From assembly GCA_964446935.1 (NCBI GenBank), contig CAYUQI010000026.1, positions 1-14,510 of the forward strand: 14,510 nucleotides of DNA, written 5' to 3'. This document shows positions 1 to 7,661 of this stretch, piece by piece; position 1 is the stretch's first letter, and each line of letters begins with the position of its first letter. The notes under the pieces were generated by a model. That model worked only from the letters and a program-made list of their open reading frames with translations. It ran no database searches and was not told where the DNA came from. The translations under genes were made by a program, and so were the position numbers. This DNA is from UASB124 sp964446935 (GTDB lineage: Bacteria > Babelota > Babeliae > Babelales > RVW-14).

Positions 1-481
1 CAGGGATAAAAGAAAGATTTCTTTGTTGTAAGTGCCGAGCAAGTGCCACTTTAAGGATATAATTGATTTTTGAGCGATCGATGGATGTAATTCGGTTACG
101 TTCAAGCGTGGTTTTGAGCTCTTCGCACACATTTGCTACCGTTTGGGTAATGCCGTAGTCTTGATCTTTTTTATCCCATGATCTATTGATTGGATCCATG
201 GTGATATTGAGTCGTTGTTTGAGAAGTTTGCTTGCATACTCATTAATTTTTTCACGAGGAATTTTGACTATTGTTTTGGCTTCTTTGGGAGAACGATCAG
301 TGAAAAAATCATTGTCAGATACGGCATCGCTAAGATCAATTAAGATGATTTCTTTGAGCTCTTGGGGAACGGTTTCTTCTGTGGCTGTTCCAAGTGATGT
401 TGGTTGCATTTCATTAGATTCTGCGTAAATGCAACCGATCAGCGTAATGCTGATTGTTGTGAGAATGAGATATTTTTTCAT
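1..481 (-). CDS. Small exported protein or lipoprotein, C-terminus outside window
   Basis: The frame is open without a stop from an ATG at 481 to the window edge, giving the first 160 codons. The N-terminus (MKKYLILTTISITLIGCIYA) is a typical signal peptide. LIGC at residues 14-17 fits a lipobox, so Cys17 may be lipidated; alternatively signal peptidase I could cut after IYA at residue 20. The mature part is hydrophilic and mixed-charge with no motif I recognise. An AGGAGT Shine-Dalgarno (487-492) lies five bases before the ATG. The gene starts 32 bases after the barrel-protein stop and is the fifth same-strand gene of the operon. Function is unknown; as a periplasm-facing partner of the barrel it would fit, but that is inference. 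Confidence 0.75.
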   Translation of the reverse strand, partial: MKKYLILTTISITLIGCIYAESNEMQPTSLGTATEETVPQELKEIILIDLSDAVSDNDFFTDRSPKEAKTIVKIPREKINEYASKLLKQRLNITMDPINRSWDKKDQDYGITQTVANVCEELKTTLERNRITSIDRSKINYILKVALARHLQQRNLSFIP

Positions 482-513
482 AAGGGACTCCTAACTCTAA
501 AATCTCAAAGGGT

Positions 514-3009
514 TTAAAACCTATAATTCAACCCGGTCATGAAGGCAAACGCAAATGCATGTCCAAGACTGTCATAATGCAAGTAATTGTGTTCATCAAC
601 GCGACGGGTAATGTCATTAGGTTGTCCATCAAGATCTTTATACAATCCACCAGGAAAGAACAGTGTTACTGTGGTGCTCCAGTTACAGTGATCAAGTAAG
701 CGATAGAGGATCTTGATATCAACTTCGGTACCCAGCATGCGGCGGGCATTCTCTGTTGTTTCCCAGCCTTGAAAGAGTGTTTGTGTACCGTTGGCGGTAG
801 TATTGCGTAGTCGTACGAGTTGTTTCTCGATAGCAGAATCCCAATGTTTACCATTTTTGTCCCACTTCTTCAGTGTTGTTGCTTCCCACAGGAACATGAG
901 GTCTGTGGTGACGCTCATGCGTGGACGATTATTTTTGTAGGGGTACCATGTGAGTCCAAGCCCAAAGTACTCTAGGTTAGAAAGATCTTTGACGTTGTTA
1001 AAGGCATAGAGCGTGCGATAGCAAATGTTGACTGGACGAGGGAGTTCTAGGCGGTCAAAGATTAAAAAGTTTTGTACGCCAAGGCCCTTGTAGCGTGAAC
1101 GCATTGGGATGAAGCCTTTAAAGTGTCTGCTGACTTCTTCATTGTATGGATAGTTGTCTCCGGAGAGATATCCGAGCGAACCGGTGATCTTGAATGGATA
1201 CTTATCGAATTCATATGTGAGATCGGCTAATGCCATAAAGCCCTGATAGTAGAGGGAATAGGGTTTGCGGAAGCGTTCGTTGCCGAAAGTGGCAGCATTG
1301 AGTACACGTGTGTTGGCATTAATGATGGTAACTTCCTGCCCATTATCATTTACTACATTTTTATCTTGTTGGGAAAGATCGCGGTTATTATCTGCCTGTA
1401 CAATATATGAAAGTTGGTTCTGAGGTTCAAAACGATCTGCGTTTGTAGGCACATTTCCAGGTGGGGTTGCATTTTGGATTCGTTGGACGGGGGTTTGTGG
1501 GTGAACTGGATCCGTAGGGGTATCAGCGTTACTTCTTGTTAGAACGTGAGTAAACGTTTCTTGGATATTGCCATTGCTATCTCTATTCAATGTATCAATA
1601 TTTCTATCAATTGCATGTACATGTTGATGCCCACCTTGCCCTGCGATCTCAACATTAAATCCCCAGTTTTTATACCGCCAATCAGCCATCATACCTAGTG
1701 TATAAATTTTAGCGCTTGCATCAGCACGGAATTCAATGCCTTGTTCAGGAGCATCGACATAGGTAAAATATGGTTCAAGTAGCACCTTGCCAAAACCAGG
1801 AAAGTCTTGTTCGTAATCTATTTTGTTGACCCAGGTGATGCGATCCTTGCCACTACCACGTTCAGGCCAAGGGCCGTTGATGCGTTCCCAGCGTTCTGGT
1901 TTGAGGGTGTCGCTGATACTGGCATTCGTCTCACGCCACAGGTTGATGTACGAATCGTAGGTAACACCTTCAAAAAGCTGTGTTCTGAACAGTATGCCTG
2001 GTGGCATGAATGGATAACGGGTAAAGCCGCCTTCTCCTGCCCATCCAAGATATTCAACTGCCAAATCTTCATGGAAGCCAAGGGTAACCCCTCGGCCAAC
2101 TGAGTAAGGGAAATATCCAACCTTGATGTACGTTGGTATTTTTTCAAAGAGGTCAAACACATTTTCTAAGTTTACTTTAAACCAAGCTTGCTCAACGAAA
2201 ACGAGTGGGATAAGGGTTCTGACTTTGACATCTCTGGCAATATTTAGATTATCAAGTTGTGGAACGGTAATATCATCAATGACCAATGGCGTATATGCTG
2301 ATTCTTGTTGCCAATACACATAATTCATCAAGCGAATACTTGCTTCAGAGACAGGTTTGCCATATTTTTGCGTTCCCTGCGTGACAGAAAAATCAAGGTA
2401 CATTTTATGACGAACAAAATTGATTCGATCATGGTAATCGGTTCGCAGGGTGTCAACGTGATCATAAAAAAAGACGTCATCTTTGATTCTGCCACCGAAG
2501 TAAAGCTGAACATCTCGTCCTGTTAGTTGAAGCTTTGACATGTTGTCGATATTTGGTTCTTTACCTTCTTCGTTTTCAGAAGATCCTGCGCTGCCACGGG
2601 CCCACATTTTGAGCCATCCTTTATCAAGTGCAACAGTTGGTTTTGCGGTTGCCTTTGGTGATGCATTAGGTCCTGTTTCTTTGCCGGCATAATCAGCCGT
2701 ATCTTCATCAGCTTCATCAGTCCCTGTCTCTATATCTTCATCCATGGGGTCTTCTGTTTCCAATGTGGCGTCATCGTCATCAGTATCGTCCATGGTTGAC
2801 TCGTTTTGTGTTTGTTCATTATTGTTTTTATCTGTCGACTCAACGGTGGCTTGATTGTGGTCAGGTAGTTCGTCAACCAAGAGCTGTTCAGTATCAACAT
2901 CTTGTTGTACAAGGTCACTTACATTGGCCTGAGCGTAGAGGTTGGGACTCCCAATATATGACAAAAGAATCAATGCACCAAGACGGTGCACCATGATGAG
3001 GTCTCTCAT
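514..3009 (-). CDS. Outer-membrane beta-barrel (porin-like) protein with acidic N-terminal linker
   Basis: This 831-residue protein has a signal peptide ending near LYA at residue 26. A strongly acidic, low-complexity stretch rich in Asp, Glu, Thr and Asn follows at about residues 30-110. The rest alternates hydrophobic and polar residues in short aromatic-rich strands, for example IKVGYFPYSVGRG and WSTTVTLFFPGG, and the chain ends in LNYRF with a terminal Phe, the usual outer-membrane insertion signal. Size and strand pattern suggest a large porin or export-type barrel, but I cannot name the family. The start is supported by GGAG at 3017-3020, seven bases upstream; Met6 is a weaker alternative. 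It begins 26 bases after the phosphatase-like gene, so it is probably co-transcribed. The acidic segment may be a periplasmic or surface linker or bind cations; this is inference. Confidence 0.8.
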   Translation of the reverse strand: MRDLIMVHRLGALILLSYIGSPNLYAQANVSDLVQQDVDTEQLLVDELPDHNQATVESTDKNNNEQTQNESTMDDTDDDDATLETEDPMDEDIETGTDEADEDTADYAGKETGPNASPKATAKPTVALDKGWLKMWARGSAGSSENEEGKEPNIDNMSKLQLTGRDVQLYFGGRIKDDVFFYDHVDTLRTDYHDRINFVRHKMYLDFSVTQGTQKYGKPVSEASIRLMNYVYWQQESAYTPLVIDDITVPQLDNLNIARDVKVRTLIPLVFVEQAWFKVNLENVFDLFEKIPTYIKVGYFPYSVGRGVTLGFHEDLAVEYLGWAGEGGFTRYPFMPPGILFRTQLFEGVTYDSYINLWRETNASISDTLKPERWERINGPWPERGSGKDRITWVNKIDYEQDFPGFGKVLLEPYFTYVDAPEQGIEFRADASAKIYTLGMMADWRYKNWGFNVEIAGQGGHQHVHAIDRNIDTLNRDSNGNIQETFTHVLTRSNADTPTDPVHPQTPVQRIQNATPPGNVPTNADRFEPQNQLSYIVQADNNRDLSQQDKNVVNDNGQEVTIINANTRVLNAATFGNERFRKPYSLYYQGFMALADLTYEFDKYPFKITGSLGYLSGDNYPYNEEVSRHFKGFIPMRSRYKGLGVQNFLIFDRLELPRPVNICYRTLYAFNNVKDLSNLEYFGLGLTWYPYKNNRPRMSVTTDLMFLWEATTLKKWDKNGKHWDSAIEKQLVRLRNTTANGTQTLFQGWETTENARRMLGTEVDIKILYRLLDHCNWSTTVTLFFPGGLYKDLDGQPNDITRRVDEHNYLHYDSLGHAFAFAFMTGLNYRF

Positions 3010-3035
3010 AAATAGTCTCCTTTTTTTTGTTGTTT

Positions 3036-4871
3036 TTATGGTTGAGCCTTAGGTTGTTGCACTGGCATTGGTTCAAATGCTGAGTATTGCACAGGCTGCG
3101 TTGTTTGTATAGGCGGTTGGGTTGCTTGCTGTGGCGGTTGCGCTATTGATGTTGCTTGCGTTTGAGGTTGTGGGGATGGAGGTGTCGACGGTTGAGGCGT
3201 AGAGGGCGGGGCTGGTGGTTGTTGAGTGCTGATTTTGGCCGCAAGTTCTTGAACTTGTTTTGCAAGCTCTTGTGTAGTTCGGCTTATAGTTTCCATTGTA
3301 CTTGTTAACGTTTTATCAAGCGGTGCTGGTGGTTGCATTGGTTGTGCTTGTGGCGGTGTTGAAGGCTGTGGTGGTAGCGGAGGTTGAACAGGAGTGGTTG
3401 GTTGTGGTGTTACGGCTACAAAAGCAGATGGTGTTGCTGGTTGTTGTACTGGTGTTAGTTGAGGTGCCGTCGTTGGCTGTGGTGCTTGGGCAGGTGGTGG
3501 TGTAACAGGTGATTGTGGGGGAACTGTAGGAGCGAGTTGTGGTTGTACGGGCTGAGGAGGCGTTATTGGTTGTTGTGTCGGTATTGGTTGTGGTGGTTGG
3601 GCTGATTGTGTAGCTGGTAGTTGTTTGCCTTCTTCTGCCCCTGACAGTAAGTTGTATGTAGTTGTTTTGAATTGATCATTGCTTTGTACGTTACGATTGT
3701 AGAGGGTCAGTTTCCATTCATCAAGCTTTGGCGCTGGGGTGATTATAACAAAAGCATCATGAACAAACTTAATGGCCTTTTGATACACTGTTGTTGGACA
3801 TGAAAGAATGGTCCAGGCTGTTGAACCCATGTCAGGAGGAAGGAGGCGTAAGCCTTGATGTGGTTGATAGGTTTCCCTCTTTTTCTCACCCCTGAAAATG
3901 ATTTTGACATCAGCAATAGAAGCACTTGCTCCGCTTGCACTTTCTTTGATTGGGGTACAGGCGTACTTATTATCTGCTTTGGATGTGAGAAATTGACTAT
4001 AATTTGTCTCGTTAAGTAATGGGTTCTCTGCCCGTCCTGCATCAGAAATTCTGATGAATTCTTTATTGCCAGCGGCTATATAGATTGCCAGAGGTAATGT
4101 GTTGAAAAACTTATTAACTTCATCGGTAAGAGGAGTTGCTTGCGGTGAAAGATGCGAAGCTCTAATTTGGAGTTCTGTTTTAAGGGTGTGTTCCTGCCAA
4201 TAATTATTTGATTCATGGTTGCCGCGCAAATATACAACATTTTCGTTATTTGCTTGGAGTAAGCGCATAACCAGACTCAAAGTTTCCATGCTGTAAGGAG
4301 AGCGACTTACGACATCACCGGTAAAAATAATAAAATAATCTGGATTTGTTACCTTAAAGTGAATATCAATAATTTCTAATTCTCTTAATTTGGTTAAACA
4401 ACGTGATAATGAATGGAATGCTCCTTGAATGTTGCCGAATATAATAATTTTTGATTGAGCGGTAGGGGTGATTTTACAAATAAACGTGTCTTTGTGTCCC
4501 TTTACTTCGCGTGCAATGATTAATGATTCAAGTTGTGTTTTGAAAAAACTTGGCGACCATAATGGTGTGGTACCGAGTCCTACGAAACGCAAGAGCCAAT
4601 TAATTTTTTCTTTAAGATTACTTTTCCATGTTGGAATCAAAGTTTTGTAATATGAAGAAAAGTCAGGTTTTATAGTATTGTCGGTATCGGATTTAATGTT
4701 TTCATTGGTTGCTCGTGCATAGGCTTCTACATCGCACAGGAGTTTGAAACCATCTTTGTAAAATGGTTTTGGGAGCATGGCAAGTACGAGAAGACATGCA
4801 ATGCATATGCCACAGACGATGAGGATCGTACGTAGGGGGGAGCGCTGTTTTTTGTAGTAATAGTGTTTCAT
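3036..4871 (-). CDS. Membrane-anchored PPP-type phosphatase-like protein with degenerate metal sites and Pro/Gln-rich tail
   Basis: The protein has 611 residues. A basic N-terminus and one hydrophobic segment (about 14-34) make a signal anchor, placing the rest in the periplasm. Residues about 135-400 resemble the calcineurin-like/PPP phosphoesterase fold. The three motifs can be aligned but two are altered: GNIQG at 146-150 replaces GDxHG, and GDVVSRS at 185-191 replaces GDxVDRG, while RGNHES at 216-221 is intact. Loss of the Asp and His metal ligands of motif 1 suggests a weak or inactive enzyme, perhaps a binding protein. From about residue 420 to the end the chain is Pro/Gln/Thr-rich, likely an extended periplasm-spanning tail, with one short helical segment (about 535-560). 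GAGG at 4879-4882 lies seven bases before the ATG. It starts 45 bases after the channel gene. Confidence 0.75.
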   Translation of the reverse strand: MKHYYYKKQRSPLRTILIVCGICIACLLVLAMLPKPFYKDGFKLLCDVEAYARATNENIKSDTDNTIKPDFSSYYKTLIPTWKSNLKEKINWLLRFVGLGTTPLWSPSFFKTQLESLIIAREVKGHKDTFICKITPTAQSKIIIFGNIQGAFHSLSRCLTKLRELEIIDIHFKVTNPDYFIIFTGDVVSRSPYSMETLSLVMRLLQANNENVVYLRGNHESNNYWQEHTLKTELQIRASHLSPQATPLTDEVNKFFNTLPLAIYIAAGNKEFIRISDAGRAENPLLNETNYSQFLTSKADNKYACTPIKESASGASASIADVKIIFRGEKKRETYQPHQGLRLLPPDMGSTAWTILSCPTTVYQKAIKFVHDAFVIITPAPKLDEWKLTLYNRNVQSNDQFKTTTYNLLSGAEEGKQLPATQSAQPPQPIPTQQPITPPQPVQPQLAPTVPPQSPVTPPPAQAPQPTTAPQLTPVQQPATPSAFVAVTPQPTTPVQPPLPPQPSTPPQAQPMQPPAPLDKTLTSTMETISRTTQELAKQVQELAAKISTQQPPAPPSTPQPSTPPSPQPQTQATSIAQPPQQATQPPIQTTQPVQYSAFEPMPVQQPKAQP

Positions 4872-4916
4872 AATAATGCCTCATTTGGTGTAAGCAAAGT
4901 TACTTTCTATAGGTTT

Positions 4917-6017
4917 TCAAAATAAAAAGATAAGGTAGGTAATTGCTGCAATAAAAATGCATGTTAATACAAGAAATATCAAGCCACTAAATTTTTCAAA
5001 TTTTTCGATTATTAAAATAGGATCAATCTTTTTTTCTGTTGTTGCAAGGGAATAATATCTGGTGAGAAGCAATTGGAAAGAAAAGATAAGGAAGATAAAG
5101 ATTAACAAGAAAAGATAAATGGCGTCTGTGGTTGTTAAGTATCCAACAGGAGGAAGCATTTGTTCAATAACAAATCGGTATCCAAGTAATGCGGTAAGAG
5201 AGGTGATGGCAAGACTAAATTTACCAACCGGGTTGCCAATGTTAATAATAAATGAAAGCAATGAAAGGAAGGTTGCTGAAAATAAAGGAACAAAAATAAC
5301 GAGCGCCTTGCGTGCGCTATCATGCATAAATTTCATGACGAAGAGCGCTTTGGGGTTTTCTGCTTTTTTATTGGCATCCTGTCGATCTAATTGGAGTTGT
5401 AAAATACCTGCGTCGATATTCATATCGTTTAATTTCCAACCGGATGGTGCAATATTGGGGCGTGTTTGAAATGATGATGCATCAACAGTGAAGATCATTT
5501 CTTCTGGGGTAACAAAATCGTTTGAGAGTAGGATGGGAAGTTGATGATCTTCGAATGGAAATTTATGGAAATTAAGATCGGTTTTAAGTTCAAAAAGAAC
5601 ATTGTATTTGGCAAAAATATGATCGTCCAAAATACGAATATCAGGCGGGCTGAGATAAGTAATTTTACCATTATCTATTGAAAATTTTCCAATAGTTTCA
5701 AGCATAATCTCGTCACCGTGAAATTCAAACCATACAACTGCGTCGATGAGAAACGTATTTTTGACAATATCAAAAACAGGAAAGTTTTTGATAAACATAC
5801 CCGCTTTGACACGTACGGTAAAAGGCCCAATGGTTTTAAGTACTTCGGTGTTAATTGCTTTAATTTGTGGCAAGGTATCAGTTGTATTGAAGCTACTCAT
5901 AGTAATTTTGAAGATAATAGGTAAATAAAGTATCGTAAGAAACAGAAGCAGCGTTTTACACAAAGGTGTTGTTAAATCAAAACATCGTTTTACCACTATT
6001 TTGATTTTAGATCTCAT
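4917..6017 (-). CDS. Pentameric ligand-gated ion channel (prokaryotic Cys-loop receptor homologue)
   Basis: This 366-residue protein has the full pLGIC layout: an N-terminal signal or anchor segment, an extracellular beta domain, four membrane segments (about 236-258, 266-287, 298-318, 342-366) and almost nothing after TM4. The pro-loop reads FHKFPFEDHQLP at 150-161, with the family's Pro154; no flanking cysteine pair exists, as in other bacterial members. TM1 has the conserved Pro244. TM2 onward aligns without gaps to GLIC from memory, including Glu285 (19'), LPP at 288-290 and Asp298 at TM3. The TM1-TM2 loop carries V-G-K at -2' to 0', with no acidic residue there. The chosen ATG (6015-6017) overlaps the upstream TGA as ATGA and has AGGA before it; the longer frame to 6080 would overlap the binding-protein gene by 67 bases. 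Confidence 0.92.
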   Translation of the reverse strand: MRSKIKIVVKRCFDLTTPLCKTLLLFLTILYLPIIFKITMSSFNTTDTLPQIKAINTEVLKTIGPFTVRVKAGMFIKNFPVFDIVKNTFLIDAVVWFEFHGDEIMLETIGKFSIDNGKITYLSPPDIRILDDHIFAKYNVLFELKTDLNFHKFPFEDHQLPILLSNDFVTPEEMIFTVDASSFQTRPNIAPSGWKLNDMNIDAGILQLQLDRQDANKKAENPKALFVMKFMHDSARKALVIFVPLFSATFLSLLSFIINIGNPVGKFSLAITSLTALLGYRFVIEQMLPPVGYLTTTDAIYLFLLIFIFLIFSFQLLLTRYYSLATTEKKIDPILIIEKFEKFSGLIFLVLTCIFIAAITYLIFLF

Positions 6018-7276
6018 GATTTTCCTGTATTTATTTGGATTTTTTCTTGCTGTTTGGTTGTCGTTGGTGAAAGAAACCACTCTCGTTCGTCTCCGGTATT
6101 AAGCCATACGTTTTGAGAGAGGCTATGGTTAGCGAAATTGAGTGTAAGCCCTTTAAAGTTAACGTTTTTAAGGCCTTCAATAACGTTGATAAGTTTCCCC
6201 ATGGTTAAGGGAAATGGTACGAGCTTGGTGCATTCTACCAGCAGTGCGGCATTGATATATCCTTCGAAAGAGAATGGTGAAAGTGTTTTGAATGGAGTGT
6301 ATTTTTGCATATCAGCTCTGTATTCTTGTGCAATGGGAAGTTGGCTTTTCGTTGGATCTGGGACAACTGAGGCGATTATAATATTTGCTCCGCGTGATTT
6401 TTTGAGCGTTGATTGGATGGAAAAAAGCGAAGAAAGCCCGAGTATTGCTGTTGTATAAAGTCCCTGATTAATGATTTGTTGAATAAAATTGTAGGCAGGT
6501 CGTGCGTGCGCAATACATATGATGGCGGTAGGTGCTTTTCGAGCAATTTTTTTTGCGGCGTATGCAACACGTAAGGTTCGCTGTGGGTACGATATTGCTA
6601 TGGCTAATGGTAGCTTGTATTCAGCCAGTATGCGTTTTACTGATTCAAGTCCGGCTAGCCCCCAAGCACTTTCTTCATAAAAAAGAGCGATCTTTTTCTT
6701 GTTAAGTGTTTTTGCTGTGTAATGAACAAGAGCTCGTATTTCGTCGTCATAATTAGCACGAAAATAGATTAAGTTTTTGTATTCTTGCTTGCGAAATTGC
6801 AACGCTCCTTCAAGCGGGAACAATGAAAGAATGGTTTTGTCGGTAATGTGGTACAGTGTGCTTTCAACTGTATCGGTATTGAGGATACTCAAAAAAAGCG
6901 GTGATTGGGTTTGCTGAAGTAACTGATTAATGTTTGTTCGAGAAAGTTTGACATCAGCCTGATCATCCAATGCTTTAAGGCTATAAAAGAAAGGGAGGGT
7001 GTTGCTTTCGCGCTGAACTTTATTGAAAAAAAGGCTCATACCATCAAGAACTTGATTACCAAGAATTGAAATTTCTCCCGATAGAGGGAGTGTTGTGCAA
7101 ACGGGTATTTCTTGTCGTCCAGATATCAGTTTAGTTGGGATTGAACGGTCGAGAGGGTTGGTAACAGGTGGCGCAAGTGGCTGCGTGACGATTGGTTGTG
7201 GCGCTGCTGTGCAAATGCTGAACAACGCAACAAGGCTCCAAATGCATTGTATAGTGTGGTGAACAATAGAAATCAT
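6014..7276 (-). CDS. Secreted type-1 periplasmic binding protein (LIV-BP/ANF-receptor-like)
   Basis: This 420-residue protein begins with a signal peptide ending near CTAAP, followed by a Pro/Thr-rich linker. It then shows the two-lobe type-1 solute-binding fold of branched-chain amino acid binding proteins: TLPLSGEISILGNQVLDG matches the usual family start, NLIYFRANYDDEIRALV resembles the hinge region, and KKIALFYEESAWGLAGLESV the start of lobe 2. The ligand cannot be read from sequence. No transporter permease or ATPase lies nearby; instead the stop codon overlaps the channel start as ATGA, so translation is probably coupled and the protein may act as a soluble receptor for the channel (inference). 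I chose Met at 7276 because AGGA sits about eight bases upstream; the Met at 7285 has its Shine-Dalgarno abutting it. Confidence 0.88.
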   Translation of the reverse strand: MISIVHHTIQCIWSLVALFSICTAAPQPIVTQPLAPPVTNPLDRSIPTKLISGRQEIPVCTTLPLSGEISILGNQVLDGMSLFFNKVQRESNTLPFFYSLKALDDQADVKLSRTNINQLLQQTQSPLFLSILNTDTVESTLYHITDKTILSLFPLEGALQFRKQEYKNLIYFRANYDDEIRALVHYTAKTLNKKKIALFYEESAWGLAGLESVKRILAEYKLPLAIAISYPQRTLRVAYAAKKIARKAPTAIICIAHARPAYNFIQQIINQGLYTTAILGLSSLFSIQSTLKKSRGANIIIASVVPDPTKSQLPIAQEYRADMQKYTPFKTLSPFSFEGYINAALLVECTKLVPFPLTMGKLINVIEGLKNVNFKGLTLNFANHSLSQNVWLNTGDEREWFLSPTTTKQQEKIQINTGKS

Positions 7277-7308
7277 AGGGGGCATCCTAACACAATTTTT
7301 TTATTCTG

Positions 7309-7321
7309 ATTGTCTTACAAT
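7309..7321. promoter_or_regulatory. Short inverted repeat ATTGT-CTT-ACAAT upstream of the sensor-channel operon
   Basis: Two perfect five-base arms around a three-base spacer overlap the proposed -10 of the operon promoter. That location would suit an operator, but arms this short occur by chance in AT-rich DNA. Confidence 0.25.
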
Positions 7322-7346
7322 GCCGCCCAATAGGTGTTTAAGTCAA
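7317..7346 (-). promoter_or_regulatory. Candidate sigma70-type promoter of the sensor-channel operon
   Basis: On the minus strand TTGACT (7341-7346, five of six consensus bases) is followed after 18 bases by CATTGT (7317-7322, a weak -10). Transcription would start roughly 35 bases upstream of the binding-protein ATG. The -35 is good and the -10 poor, so this promoter may need an activator. Confidence 0.4.
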
Positions 7347-7379
7347 TAATTTAAAAAAGGGGGAAAAAATAGATTATTT

Positions 7380-7565
7380 TTACGTTGTTTGATGTGATGT
7401 TCCGTAAAATGCTTGGTCATTTGCAAACTCTGTTAATTCTTTAATCAAGGTACTTAACGATGCAATCACAAGTGATTCTACGCTTTTCGTATCTAAGATT
7501 GTAGCATGATATTCTTGTGCAATTGCCCCAATGATAATCTTCATTTGTTTGATAATGGATGGCAA
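7380..7565 (-). CDS. Short unidentified ORF, possibly the C-terminal part of a frameshifted small gene
   Basis: The frame is open from 7628 to a TAA at 7380-7382. The protein is ordered and amphipathic (for example SVESLVIASLSTLIKELTEF) and looks more like real coding sequence than chance. However, the only in-frame starts are a TTG at 7565 and an ATG at 7544 without a Shine-Dalgarno. A second frame starts at ATG 7615 with AGGA eight bases upstream and stops after 24 codons. The two frames overlap, so a single frameshift, real or a sequencing error near the contig end, could join them into one small gene of about 75 codons. Family unknown. Confidence 0.3.
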   Translation of the reverse strand: MPSIIKQMKIIIGAIAQEYHATILDTKSVESLVIASLSTLIKELTEFANDQAFYGTSHQTT

Positions 7566-7661
7566 AGAGCCTTCAGATGTTCCTGCGTCACATTGGTGAA
7601 GAGCGCTGCCAACATCACCATGATCCTTTCATTAAAGCAGTAATATTATAAACAGTTATTG

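Noticed and set aside
1818..2162. Overlapping minus-strand ORF of 114 codons within the barrel gene
   Set aside because: It lies in another frame of a clearly coding gene, lacks a signal or known motif and has no ribosome binding site.
3296..3505. Plus-strand ORF rich in Val and Leu
   Set aside because: It is the antisense of the codons for the Pro/Gln-rich tail; its composition is a by-product of that low-complexity region and it has no ribosome binding site.
3080..3620. Apparent tandem DNA repeat (GGTTG/GGTGG-like runs)
   Set aside because: The period is irregular and follows Pro and Gln codons of the protein tail; it is protein low complexity and not a satellite or CRISPR array.
6018..6080. 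A 21-codon N-terminal extension of the channel
   Set aside because: It would overlap the binding-protein gene by 67 bases and adds a polar stretch ahead of the membrane signal; the ATG at 6017 has its own AGGA and the ATGA overlap.
7363..7382. AT-only hairpin as an intrinsic terminator
   Set aside because: The arms AAAAATA/TATTTTT contain no GC pairs and are expected by chance in this AT-rich stretch.
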